DNA of 64,000 nucleotides, from assembly GCA_964036295.1 (NCBI GenBank), contig OZ038470.1, forward strand, positions 12,219,578 to 12,283,577, read 5' to 3'. Under the pieces are notes generated by a model. The model was not told where the DNA came from and made no database searches. It saw nothing but the letters and a program-made list of their open reading frames with translations. Shown one piece after another: positions 12,944 through 24,208 of this stretch; position 1 is the first letter of the stretch; each line of letters opens with the position of its first letter. Origin of the DNA: Plumapathes pennacea. Taxonomy: Eukaryota; Cnidaria; Anthozoa; Antipatharia; Myriopathidae. The position numbers and the translations under genes are program-made.

Positions 12944-14538
12944 TGTTTTGTTTTGCTCGTCAGTCTTCAGGTGTGCGATGGATGTTTCGGAGAACTATCA
13001 ACGGAGAAGCACAAAGCAAGCTGAAGACACTCAGTGAACTGCCAGGACCTGATGCGGGTCTCAGCAAATTGGCGTTTGCTACAAAGTACGCAGACAAGAT
13101 TCGAAGGTTGCTTGTGTCCCAGTTTGACGACAAGCCTGTCGGTAGCGTCGTGCTAAACAGCCAAATCCGAGGTGTCGAGAAGTATGGCGACATTTACAGG
13201 ACAGATTTCCTCGGCCTTCGACCAGTAGTCAACGTGAAGATAGCAGCTCCTGCGGATGTGGAGACTCTTTTCCGATCCGAATCAACCCTTCCCCTGAGAG
13301 CCGAGAGTCCGGTCCAGAAATATTACCGCGAAAGAAAGAAGAAGCTTCCAGGGATGCTATTTAACAACGGAGAATATTGGTACAGGCTCCGTCACGTGAC
13401 CAACAAGAAGCTTTTACGACCGAAAGAAGTTCCCGCTTATGCTCCCGCCCTGAATGACGTCACAACCGACTTCTTGACAAGGCTGAGGGAAGTCAGAGGC
13501 AGCAGTGGTCAACCAAATGAAATTCCTCATCTTCAAAATGAACTTTTCAAATGGTCATTCGAGTCGGTTGCCCAAGTGTTATTTGACCAACGACTCGGCA
13601 GCCTTGAGAGTGAGGTAAATTCTGAAGCACAGGGTTTTATAACTGCGGTTTGGCAGTTCTTGGATAGCACAGCTCACATTGAGGTGTTCCCTTTATGGTT
13701 TTACAAGGTCTTCCCAACTAGCATGTACCGGCAGTTCACATGGAGCATGGACCAGTTATATCATTACATAGAGTTGTTCACCTCAAGGAAACTGCAAGAG
13801 CTGGAACAGCAAGGAAAGTTGAAGGCAGGTGAAGAAGATACTGAAGAAAGAGTGGAGTTTTTGCATTTCCTTTTGGCCAGCAACATGTCCAACGATGACC
13901 TGGTAGCGACCACAGTAGATTTGCTGTTTGCTGGGGTAGATACGACAGCTACCACAATGCAGTGGTGTTTATATTTACTGGGTAGAAATCCTCAGAAACA
14001 AGAGAAGTTGTACCAAGAAGTACACTCGGTCCTTAACGGAGACATTCTCTCTTATGAACAGCTCTCTGATCTGCCTTATTTAAAAGCTTGTATTAAGGAG
14101 ACTTTGCGCCTCTATCCCGTAGCTTTTCACCAGCGAGTACTCCCTGGAGATACAGAACTAGGTGGGTATCATATTCCAGCTGGAACTCCAATCATGATAC
14201 TGCACTATGTCATGTGCCAGAATCCAAATTTCTTTGAGAACCCAACAGAATTTGAGCCTGAAAGGTGGCTTCGGTCTTCAGAGCATGTCAGCAGACGAAT
14301 CAAGCCCTTTACCTACCTTCCATTTGGTTTTGGAAAGCGAATGTGTGTTGGTCGGAGAATCGCTGACCTTGAAATGTATTTGCTACTGGCAAGGATCATT
14401 CAGAACTTTGTTGTGCATTATTCTGGTAAGGAAGAAGTGGAAAGGTCTCTTCATGGAGTTGTCATAATTCCAGCTTGTCCCATTGAAATTCAGCTGGTTG
14501 ATAGAGTCAACCAAGAGAGAGCTGTCCCGAGACAGTAA
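12943..14538 (+). CDS. Cytochrome P450, mitochondrial clan, intronless
   Basis: A single exon of 531 aa counted from ATG 12943. An upstream in-frame ATG at 12829 would force translation through a TA microsatellite and is less likely. The N-terminus is short, Arg-rich and lacks an ER anchor helix, fitting a mitochondrial presequence. Motifs: I-helix AGVDTT at about 330-335, ExxR in KETLRLYP (Glu about 386), PERW, and heme loop PFGFGKRMCVGRR with the Cys ligand about 468. The basic residues after the Cys suit adrenodoxin-dependent mitochondrial P450s (CYP11/24/27 clan). The likely reaction is mono-oxygenation of a sterol-like or other lipophilic substrate in the mitochondrial matrix, with electrons from ferredoxin; the substrate cannot be read. 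Lack of introns is unusual among its neighbours. Confidence 0.92.
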   Translation: MFCFARQSSGVRWMFRRTINGEAQSKLKTLSELPGPDAGLSKLAFATKYADKIRRLLVSQFDDKPVGSVVLNSQIRGVEKYGDIYRTDFLGLRPVVNVKIAAPADVETLFRSESTLPLRAESPVQKYYRERKKKLPGMLFNNGEYWYRLRHVTNKKLLRPKEVPAYAPALNDVTTDFLTRLREVRGSSGQPNEIPHLQNELFKWSFESVAQVLFDQRLGSLESEVNSEAQGFITAVWQFLDSTAHIEVFPLWFYKVFPTSMYRQFTWSMDQLYHYIELFTSRKLQELEQQGKLKAGEEDTEERVEFLHFLLASNMSNDDLVATTVDLLFAGVDTTATTMQWCLYLLGRNPQKQEKLYQEVHSVLNGDILSYEQLSDLPYLKACIKETLRLYPVAFHQRVLPGDTELGGYHIPAGTPIMILHYVMCQNPNFFENPTEFEPERWLRSSEHVSRRIKPFTYLPFGFGKRMCVGRRIADLEMYLLLARIIQNFVVHYSGKEEVERSLHGVVIIPACPIEIQLVDRVNQERAVPRQ

Positions 14539-14888
14539 TTTCACTGCCTGCCAGGAACAGGTCTAGACTGGTTACTGCCAGCTCATGGAAACTGGTCAAA
14601 TCTTTGGGATTTAGGTCCATCCTTTGTGGAAATAAGAAATAGTACTTTAGAGAGCAAGATATTTAAAAAAGCATGGCCCTGGAACCCTCAAGAAGTTCAG
14701 GGTTCACAGATTTGGAAATTAGTCAGGTATTCTCTGAAACTAGAGGTTATAAAGTATAAAAGTGTCTTATAAATACTGTAGTGACTATTTTATGATAAGA
14801 TTATGTATTATTTTTTATAATTACTCCATAGTTTTATTGCTCACCAAAGTGCTCATGGTGACATTGAAAAAGCCCTGTTGAGGATGAT

Positions 14889-14894
14889 AATAAA
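14889..14894 (+). terminator. Polyadenylation signal for the P450
   Basis: AATAAA lies 350 bp after the P450 stop and is followed by a GT/T-rich stretch (TTGTACTTGTTATTTGTGC). Confidence 0.6.
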
Positions 14895-14961
14895 ACATGT
14901 ATCTTGTACTTGTTATTTGTGCTCACTTCTTTACATTAACAGTAAGAGGACTGTAAACCTT

Positions 14962-15173
14962 TTTATTATATACATACTGAGACATACTCACGAAAAAGCC
15001 ATATCGTAAAATTTCGTACGCAAATGAGTTCTAGCCAATGAGAGGCCGCGAACGACGCTTTTCACACGTGAAAAAAATCGTTCGTCCAATCACAAGCTGC
15101 GAACGACGATTTTTCACTACTTTTAAAGGGTTTCCCGGTCCCATCATAAATGTCTCAGTATGTATATAATAAA
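14962..15173. mobile_element. MITE with 23-bp terminal inverted repeats
   Basis: Ends are TTTATTATATACATACTGAG... and its reverse complement. The interior carries subrepeats around GCGAACGACG on both strands. No open reading frame. Confidence 0.75.
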
Positions 15174-15182
15174 CAGAAAACA

Positions 15183-15322
15183 TCATGGAAAGTGCTTTGT
15201 ACAGTTTTTATTCACTCGTTGTTTCGTATCATAAAACTCACTCGCTCGCAAAGCCTCGCTCGTTCGTTTTATGATACTTCACAACTCGTGAATAAAAACC
15301 GTACGCGCGCACTTTCCATGAA
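15183..15322. repeat. Imperfect 140-bp palindrome (hairpin MITE)
   Basis: The left arm (TCATGGAAAGTGC ... TTTTTATTCACTCGTTG ... ATCATAAAAC) is matched in inverse by the right arm (TTTATGAT ... CAACTCGTGAATAAAAAC ... GCACTTTCCATGA) around a short centre near 15240-15265. Confidence 0.8.
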
Positions 15323-15834
15323 GTAATCTCTATTCACTCCACAGAGTGATCAACTTCAATTTTCTCTTTTAGCTTCTCACCAAATATGTATACCATACAG
15401 TAATGAGAACTTGGCTTTTTGATAACTTGCTCAGATGAAAGATGCTGATAGAACTATCAACTCTAGCTACGTCATTCATACAGTCTCTTAAAACGTTGGG
15501 AGAATTTGAGCTTTGGTCTAAGAGGTTTAAAGGGGAGGGCGGGTTGTCTTGACTGTCTCAGTCTGAACGGGTGAGCGCGTGCGGGAAAGTGACGTGGTCA
15601 TGTTCGCGCGTGAGAGTGACGTGTGCTCGCGAGAGACGCGGCGCGCGCGTGCCGTGTGCTCGCGCGTGCATTAAGCTTGTGAGAAACAAACCGCGCACGC
15701 CGGAAAGCGACATGATTTTCCAAGACGTGGAAGATTTGAGACGAGACGTGGATGGGAGAGTTGGCATGTTTGCCTTCGGTGTGTGAGTAATTTTGTTTCA
15801 ATTCACTGACGCTAGGAAACAGAACTAATAGAAC

Positions 15835-15840
15835 TTTATT
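15835..15840 (-). terminator. Polyadenylation signal for the acidic protein gene
   Basis: AATAAA on the minus strand, about 125 bp beyond the stop codon of the acidic protein. Confidence 0.55.
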
Positions 15841-15964
15841 CTGACTTCGATCGTGACATCATACACACTCTTGGAGCGTCAATCATCAGTTGCAGAACGC
15901 AATGTCATTCATATGCCTCCTCGAAAGTCTGAGGACACAATGTCTTTGCTTTAAGTTAAACAAG

Positions 15965-17091
15965 TTATTCATCATCTTCGTCATCTTCGTCGTCCTCGTC
16001 ATCTTCGTCGTTCTCATCATCTTCATCGTCTTCATCATCTTCATCATCTTCATCCTTGTCTTCCTTTTCACCGCCGTCATCAGAATCTTCTTCATCATCC
16101 TCATCATCTTCATCATCTCCATCATCTTCATCATCTTCATCATCTTCATCATCTTCATCGTCTTCATCATCTTCATCATTGTCTTTGTCCTCTTTATCGT
16201 CTTTGTCGTCTTCGTCTTCCTTCTCATCCTTGTCCTCTTTTTCACTACCGTCATCAGAATCTTCTTCATCATCTTCATCGTCTCCATCATCTTCATCGTC
16301 TTCATCATCTTCATCGTCTTCATCGTCTTCATCATCTTCCTCGTCTTCATCATCCTCATCATCCTCATCATCTTCATCGTTGTCTTTGTCTTCCTTCTCG
16401 TCTTTTTCGTCCTTGTCTTCTTTCTTGTCTTTCTCATCTTTCTCCTCTTTCTCATCTTCATCCTCCTTCTCATCTTTGTCTTCCTCCTTCTCGTCCTTCT
16501 CCTCTTTCTCGTCTTTCTCGTCCTTATCATCGCCATCATCAGAATCTTCCTCGTCATCGTCATCATCATCGTCGTCGTCCAAATCGTCGGCGTCCTCGTC
16601 GTCGCTCTTCTCGTCTTCGTCGTCAGAAGGAGTGTCTTCATCCTTCTCGGCGTCGTTTGTACTTTCAGTTGAGCTCTCGGCCTCGTTCGTGTTGGCACTC
16701 GCGTCGCTCTCGGGTTCGGGTGACTGTTCGGAGCTCGTCGGGTCTTGGGCGGCGTCCGTTGCATTGGTGTTCTCGGCGATGTAATTTCTGGCCTTAGCAT
16801 CCTGGTTACCTGTAAAATTAGTAAACATTTGTAAGCGTGAAAATGAGAAGGATGATCAGTCACAACTTGACTTCCTTGATAAATTTGAACAATAACAGGC
16901 TTTTTAGTTGGTTGCTGGTCAAAACAAACCCTGCAGTTTTCTGGCCAAGGAGGTCCGTAAAAAAGGTATGGTTGATCCTAGATGAGCTTTTTCGGGCTCT
17001 GTACAATCTATGATATCTTACCTGATGCCGGTGCGCAGTGCACGGCAGCGAAGAGGAGGACAACAGCCAATGATAACAGTAGGGTCTTCAT
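15965..17091 (-). CDS. Secreted Asp/Glu-rich protein, skeletal-matrix-like
   Basis: Two coding exons: 17091-17022 (donor CAG|GTAAGA) and 16809-15965 (acceptor TTTTACAG), 304 aa. Exon 1 encodes a classic signal peptide (MKTLLLSLAVVLLFAAVHC). After a short Asn/Ala/Thr/Ser/Glu segment the rest is almost wholly Asp, Glu and Lys. Three related modules repeat, each starting EEDSDDG and running through Lys-Glu-rich and then Asp-Asp-Glu-rich blocks. A pyrimidine-rich acceptor just 5' of the ATG indicates an upstream UTR exon. Secreted acidic low-complexity proteins of this kind are known in coral skeletal organic matrix, where they bind calcium and are thought to guide mineral deposition; the SDD serines are typical acidic-context kinase sites. 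Low complexity makes homology weak evidence, so function is inferred from signal peptide plus composition. Long Ser- or Ile/Val-rich frames on the other strand are shadows. Confidence 0.85.
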
Positions 17092-20000
17092 TTTAGATAT
17101 CTAGTGGCTTGAGTCTGTAACAAAAAGAAGCAAAGTTCTTTACTCTAAAGCGTCACAGAATTTTTTATTTTGCAGGGATTAGTAGTGCGGCTGTAGATGA
17201 CTATGACAAGTATAGTGGTGACGATGATGATGTTGATTATGATTAAGATGATGATGATGGTGGTGATGCTGATGATAGTGATGATGATGATGATAATTCA
17301 CATATTCGGGCCATCATAAGCACGTACATGTATCTCTCTTATTGTGTCCTTTTGTAGTTACAAACTCATCCATTCCTATCGTAATTCATCTCAGCATAAA
17401 AATTATGCAATATTTCTCTAACAGATCGAGATGATTTCAGGCGTCAAAAGATCAACGAAATTTATTGTCTTCAAATATGGCGAACTAAACCTGCTTGTTT
17501 AGATAGTATGAATACGTCCACAAGAAATTGATGATAAACTTTTGCAAGCGATGCATACAATTTTAACTTAATCGAAATATCTGGGGCAATCACGCGAGCG
17601 ATTCACTTGATATGATGAAAATAATGAAAAATGAAAATTCCGCCGTCAGCTGATTTATCAACCTGACTAAAGTTAGTCTCAGATTTACGCCACAAACAAT
17701 GAAAAGTCTTAAACTTGTCATTTTATTCCAGAGAAAACAACGGTTGTCATGAAGAGTTTACCTAAACTTGCAAAGCCAACCGTTTTGAGAAACGGTTCTT
17801 TTTTTTTACAGCGAAACGAGTTAGAATGTTATATATGTCCCTTCCGTTCCTAGTTCAGTGCTTGCTAATAAATGGGATCTGTTGTTTTTCTCATACGATC
17901 ACTCAAACTGGTGAATCACTACATTTTTGCTGGTGTCAATGATAAACAATCAAATCATCAACGCTTTCAAAAAAGGATCTGTTTAAACAAGGCATCGACT
18001 TCTGCAGTTATCTCTGTCGTTTTTACTGTTTGATACACAGCTCCGATATATGAGGCATTTTTAACATTGGAGTTCGAAACTATACGATCATATTTTGTTG
18101 AAGATTGCTTGCTAGCCTAATATAACAGAGAATGCCTTCGCAATTATTACACATGACGCGATGCAATATGAGCGAGACTGCTTGTACATTGACTGGATAC
18201 AGAATCTTGTTGTGGTAATCGTTTCTCCCCACTAGCATCTCAGTAAATTCGCTGGCCTGATAAACGTTCAGGAATCCATCTAAGATTAAGTCCTTGCGGA
18301 AGACTTGAGAGTGCAGCACAAAACTGAGAATAAATATCTCCAAAATTGTTCAAAAACATTACAAATGTATCTGAGGATTTGCCGTAAATTGCGGGGAAAG
18401 CCAGAAAAAAAAAAGGTAACCCGTATTTAGGTTTTGGATATATCTAATTTTTCTTTGCTAAAGAACCTGTTTTTTAAAGAATTCAGTAGTAGATTAATCA
18501 ACGTTGAGTAATCCAGTCAATACGAAAACTAACTATTGGAGATTAATTTGACAAAACGGCAAGTTAAAAACAGCTTTGCCCTATGGCTTCTGCCTATTTT
18601 CTTTTTCGAGGATATAATGGTGAAGAAATCTCTGTCAAAAGTGTATTTGTCTCGTTCGGGGATTGGATCACTCTAAATCAAAATTAGGCCAGAGTAAATG
18701 TTAAAAAATTTCACTAAAGTCTCAAATCAAGGTTTTTGTTAATTACTATCAAGTTACTTTGGTTTATGTGAGCCATGGTACCAACCTACCGTTGAATCAA
18801 GATCTCTTGTATGCGACACTCTCAACTCGGTTGTTCGTCGAACTGATGTAATTCTTTTGTGTGCCTCTGATCGTTTGAGTTTTGTTTCTCTTCAGGTCAT
18901 GATGTCACTTGTTTAACGTGTAATGGTGAAAAATATATAATTATGTTTGTGTCCCAAGGAGAAATCACGACACGTTTCAAAACAACATGAAGATAAACAA
19001 TCCTTCCCAAATGTTTCAGAACCGAGCAGATTGCGACCGTCTCTGCTTAAAAACCGTCTGCTTATGACAGAATGTCTGCCCTTGTCATCTTATTCCATCG
19101 TATTTAGAAACCTAAGTAAATCATCGACAACAGCTCAAAAGTAAGTTCACCAAATTTCATAAATATTTTTGAATGTTTAAATTTTACTGGCAGGTTAGAC
19201 CTGTGCTAGTTTTGAAAACGTTCTACTGAGAAAATGTCTGTTCAAAACAGTAATTTTAACCTTAATTCATGTCCAAATGTAGCAAGAAACGATTCAGTTC
19301 CTGTTTTGATCTATCTCTTTGTAGTGTTCCTGTATAAGCAAGCTCAAAGTTATCCTTGATCATTTTACCACCAAATCAGTGAATATTACTGGCTCTCGTG
19401 TATCACGTGACCAACATTGACATATCCGAGAAGGCCAAGTCAGCTAAAGAGTTGTTCAGTTCATTGACATCAAATCTGAACATCACAATATTTACGTCTC
19501 CAGATCACGAAACATTTTGTAGTTATTTCTAAAATGAGGGGGATCAAAAGATCGCTTAGTATAATTAACGTATCGGCTGTCTAACTAAACTGGTGTCACT
19601 GCAGGATTTCGGATGACTTTCCGCAAGAACCAAAACCTAATTACAGGACAGCACCAATCACGAAGGCTGCAAGAAAACACTTTCAACTAACCAGAAACCG
19701 AGTATAGTCAGTTAATACTTTCACAAAGAGGCCAACCAACAGTGTAAGAAAACGGCACTGTCGGCACTCCGGATTGCAATCGCGTTTTGCTTTAATCCTG
19801 ATTGGCTGAGAATACTGCAAAACTTCTATAAACCAAGTGATTTTTGTGTGTGAAGGTTGCATACGAAAGACGAAAGCGAACGAAAGATATTCCACAGACT
19901 TCCCATCGTTCTCTGCGCGTGGTTGTACACATCGACTCGCAGCGTGTTTGCAGTTTTAGTTGTAAAGTGCATTGATAAGAACCAGAGGGCGTACTTGAAA

Positions 20001-22145
20001 TCAGAACGATCGACAGCGCTTCACGCAAAAGAATAGATAAAGAAAGGTGCGGCGAAGCAAAAGAAGATAAGACTAATGATTAAAACATTATTTCTACAAA
20101 ATTTGGGTCTTGAGATTTGACCATAATGCAGATTGAGAAAGTGAAAATTATTTTCTACACATCATCATTTGACCCCTTCATCGTTGACTCAAACTTACAA
20201 TTCTATTTTGTGAATTCTAAACGCGAGAAGTGGACACCGAGCTAGTTCTACTAACAGCATTATATACAAGCTGTGCGTATAACTAAACGGATATGTTAGT
20301 TATCAATTCTTTACTGCAAGCTACATGCCGTAAACACCTCTATTATAAAGAACACCAGCCGTTTTCCAGCTTAGCCTAAAAAGGTGTCTACTGAGATATT
20401 AGGCTAGCGTAGGTTCAATCTTAATTAGGTTCTTATTTTTAAAGGGGAAAAGTCCTATAGTTGGTGGTCGGACTAAAAAGTTTATTGTGGGTGTGGTCCA
20501 GGCCCTTTATGACGGTGCAGCAACAAAATTAAACTGTTTTTCATGTTTCAATTTTTTGGGTTAAAACAGGTTCCTATATGTTGGGAGCGTAAACGACAAA
20601 TCTTAGCCTGCAGGTTATTAATCCGCTAGGTTCATATTAGTAGCAAGTGTTTACTGATCTGTATAATATAGGTCGCTATAGGTTTTGTTTCATACTAGTG
20701 TGTAACAGAAAGACTAAAAATCTCAATTGATCCATGCTTGTTAAGATTTAAGTACTGATTCATTGAATAGTTTTACTCTTACTTGTTTATCTGATGTGAC
20801 GTCGCATTGAATTGGCACCTTATTGCCAATTATGTGTAATAGGCAAAAAAGATAAATCACTTGGAACAAACTCTTAAATATTTTAGAGTAATGAGAAATT
20901 TTATTGACTAAGATTGGTTTGATAAGAAGAAGTAATGGAGACTAAACTTTGATACTATCACAGTAGAGCAAACACATTTTGGCAAATTAACTTTTATTCA
21001 GAGTCATATACGACAAAGTACCGTAGCCTGTCAAACCTTTTTGAAAATTGTATATGTTCCAAGTTTTATGTAGTGAACAGGCAAGATATCGGCCACTTTG
21101 CACAATCAGACTACAGAAATTAGAAATTTCAAGGGTTTTCAAGACACAGACACCAGGGTATGTTTTACATCATAATTTCGATATATTTTATTCGATACAT
21201 TGAAGTTTTATGTTAATAAAAAGAAAAGAGAGAAAGCATGAGCTCTGCCTTCGACAGCTATTTGTTGTAATTTAGAACTTTTGAGTTGAAAAAGTTTCTA
21301 TTTAGATTTTATTGCGTCCAGTAGTTTGAGGCGTTTGACAACGTAATCGGGTGATTGCTTTGGTTTAGTTGCGTTTTCGGATTGGTCCGAATAACTCTGG
21401 CATGCAGAATTCAAACATCAGGAACACAACAAAGACCCGATTGAGATCTGCTCACGCAAGATTTTCGACAGTCCGGCAAAAACCGCCCACAAACTCAGTT
21501 TGGGGTTATTTAAATTTAACCAAACCCTTAAATTGGACAAAACTTGTCAAGACACTACAAATCTATTAATTGTTTTCAAGAGCAAAATCGTTAAAAGGAA
21601 AATAGACTGTTCCCCGTCTCAGTCTCTCCTCCCTTATATGTTGATCGGCAGATCCACAGGACTACAATATTTAATACTGGGGAAGGAGGGGAACGGGACG
21701 CGAGAATCAGATGACAAAAGTGTCTAAACATTGTAACCGCCGCTTGCTACTCAAAGACGTTAACGATAGTTACAGAGTTGTGCGTACATTTAGTTTATTT
21801 GAACATTTCTCAGTAATTGAGCAAAAAGAAATCCCTTTTAGCCAATAATACAACCTTAACTAAAGTAATTTTCAAAGTAACATCAATTTTACCGCACTTA
21901 CGATATACGTACTGTGTTTTATTCAATAGATAGTAAGCTGCGTTGTTTGGTCTTTGGAGTGTCGCAATTTCATAGTTTCAAAGTGACCACTTGATTGGGT
22001 TATCTGTGTTTATTATCGGCCTCGCCAAATGGAGTCTTACAGTAGCTTTTAAAGAGTGGAAACAACCGACTGTCCAGTAGACAATAAACAGAAGACGACA
22101 AGAATTAGAGCAACTAAGGCTGAGTCCTTCAGAGGGAAAGAAATT
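17092..22145. other. Long stretch without a recognised gene
   Basis: About 5 kb with no exon I can support. It includes the 5' flank of the acidic gene (with a GATGATGAT microsatellite at about 17200-17295) and decayed copies of the GAGC-TA MITE family at about 19600-19895 and 21310-21400 (recognisable by GTGATTGCTTTGG, CGGATTGGTCC and CTGATTGGCTGA). The remainder is AT-rich with only short random frames. Confidence 0.4.
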
Positions 22146-23235
22146 ATGATTTCTTCAAAGTTAGTTCTCGCTGCGTTTCTGGTGTTTTTCGTGTCGTTTC
22201 AGCTCGGCGCGTTCTCTTTTGAGGCAGATGAAGAGGGTGAGTTTCTCATGCAACTCGATTCCCGTGAGATCCAACCGAGAGGGGTATTTGACAGGCGGCC
22301 TTGTGGAATGACACTTCAATGCGGTAAAAGCCGGTCGAGACGTCGCAGAGGCAAGGTAAATCCTGGTTTAGTCACGCCGCGCGCAAGCAACGAAAACCTC
22401 AAATCGGGAAGTGACAACAAAGTGGGGAAAAAAAAAAAACCCTCTATTCCAAGACTTGTGCTTGCGTCGCTCGTGAAATTATACCAGGTTTAAAAGACTG
22501 GCTGTTAAAGCCTTACATTTTAATGTCGAGCAAAATAGGCCTTTATTTTGATTTAGCGTTGATTCAATTCTACGATGTTAGTTTTTGTATACTTAAGGTT
22601 GTGGGGCAAGGAGCAAATTTTCATTTGAATCCCCCGGCTTATAAAAGGGCACGTTTCCTTTTAGTCAGGTGTAAAAACGGAGAAAATTTCAATGTCAGTA
22701 AAACGGAATACTACAAAGGTCGCGAAAGAAATACAAAGTTTGAAAATAAAGTAAAATATAACTATCCCCAATCTCCTCCTGATCAGCGACTTTCGAGTGA
22801 CTGTCGCGGAAAAACTAAAACCAAAGGAAGTACACCGCCAATCACAGAAGCTGCAGGAAACTTTCAAGCAATCAAAAGCCAAAGTAGTTGTGTTTAGTTT
22901 TACTTTGAAGAAGAAACCAGTCAGCAGTGCGAAGAAACGCCATCGTCACTTGCCAAAGCCGGCTTGCATCATGGTCAGGTTTTGCTTGCCTCTGATTTGC
23001 CAAGAGTGCACCTAAATTTGATTGGACCAATCCGAAAGCGCAGCAAACGCAATATTGACCAAATAATCACACGATTACTTTTAACAGACTTCAAAGGGCG
23101 GTGCTCTGTAGCATCGGCTTTAAGAGCTATAAACTCGGACTAAGCATCTTTTCTTGTTTTACATCTGTAGCGGCAACTACTACGAAACCTGAGGCTGAGG
23201 AACTGGAATTCGAATTGAAAGACTACCCTGCATGA
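22146..23235 (+). CDS. Small secreted peptide precursor
   Basis: ATG 22146 opens a signal peptide (MISSKLVLAAFLVFFVSF...), then an acidic stretch, then RGVFDRR followed by PCGMTLQCGK. Two readings are possible. Unspliced, the frame runs to 22493 (115 aa) and contains the cysteine pair, GK, then SRSRRRRGK, a layout like a neuropeptide precursor: dibasic cleavage, two-Cys loop, Gly amide donor. Spliced, donor GCG|GTAAAA at 22323/22324 joins acceptor CTGTAG|CGGCAAC at 23171 in frame and gives an 80-aa protein ending in an acidic tail. A second donor-like AAG|GTAAAT follows GK. Polyadenylation-like signals follow at about 23370. I do not recognise the family. The putative intron contains a decayed MITE (22785-23090). 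Confidence 0.5.
22785..23090. mobile_element. Decayed copy of GAGC-TA MITE family
   Basis: It shares GAGTGACTGTCG, CCAATCACAGA, GTTTTACTTTG, GGACCAATCCGAAAGCG, GCAAACGCAA and AATCACACGATTACTTT, in the same order, with the copies at 25711 and 47481. Its ends are eroded. Confidence 0.6.
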
Positions 23236-24208
23236 GATAAACAGAAGAAGAAGCTACAAAAAGCCTTTACATCTGACCAAATAGTACAAGGAGGATGTAT
23301 ATGACCGGACCACAAAATTTGTTAAAATGTACTCACACTAAAAAGAGAGACGATATAACTTAAAACCAATAAAAAAATAAACTACTATTGTCATGTCGTC
23401 AGTCGTACAATTTGGTAGTGAATAGCAGCTACATGGATAAAAGAGCTAGATTACTTTAGTGACCATTACCTTTCCTCTCAGTTTTAACGTGCATTATGGA
23501 ATAAAAGAAATGTAAAATTGCAATAATGAGGACGGTTCTCGTTGTTCTTCCAACGAGCAAATACCTGGCCCTGATGAGCAAATACATTGCCCCAACCAGG
23601 TCCTTGCTCGTCCGGTTGTTCCATATATGGAATACGTAGTATAAATACAGATGATGCCGAGTCCCTATTACAAACTACGACGCGGATGTGTACGACCGGA
23701 CCACAGATTTGTTAAATTCACTGAAATTACAGCTAGGAAACATAGTGTCGAGACAAATAAAACTGATTCATCTTCCCATGAGTCGAGTTAATGCACTGAT
23801 GACCGTGACGTCATGGCATGGGCACGATTTGGCGTTCTATCTAAAACTAGCCACACTTATTTGAAGTGCTCTGTATATTATCCCTTTCTGGTCCAGATTG
23901 TTTAGAATTGAGTTATCGATAAAAAACAATCGTGAGTTTCCTTTGTTTATGGTTTGTTCTTCCCCTCGGGTCACCAACAAATCCCCCTTCTCCACCCCCC
24001 ATGTGCAACTTTTCACTTCCTCATGAGCCCACGGCGGCCGGAGGCTGGCTTTCACTTTGAAATAATTGCCCCGACAAAATTCCACTGTTAATGTCGTCAC
24101 CTGGAGGAAACGGGATCCGTTTTTTGAAACACCTGCCCGGCGAGCTGTGAGCCAGGACTTTGTTGGTGTCATTATTCAAACTGTTCCAGTTAAAACCGCT
24201 GGAACACG
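23236..24208. other. Intergenic with partial duplicate of the peptide-gene 3' end
   Basis: At 23690-23770 a segment (GATGTGTACGACCGGACCACAG) resembles 23296-23345 (GATGTATATGACCGGACCACAA) downstream of the peptide gene, so part of that gene's 3' end seems to have been duplicated. No exon is supported before the ACK start codon. Confidence 0.4.

Larger units (their letters stand above)
14539..15834. other. Intergenic: P450 3'UTR and two hairpin MITEs
   Basis: No coding exon is supported. It contains the P450 polyadenylation signal, two adjacent inverted-repeat elements (14962-15173 and 15183-15322), a fragment of the TTAA-type repeat at about 15345-15510, and a CpG-rich stretch at about 15565-15720. 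Confidence 0.5.

Noticed and set aside
15890-16863. Ile/Val/Phe-, Ser- and Lys/Met-rich long frames over the acidic gene
   Set aside because: All are alternate frames of a GAT/GAA/GAC triplet repeat; only the acidic frame joins a signal-peptide exon.
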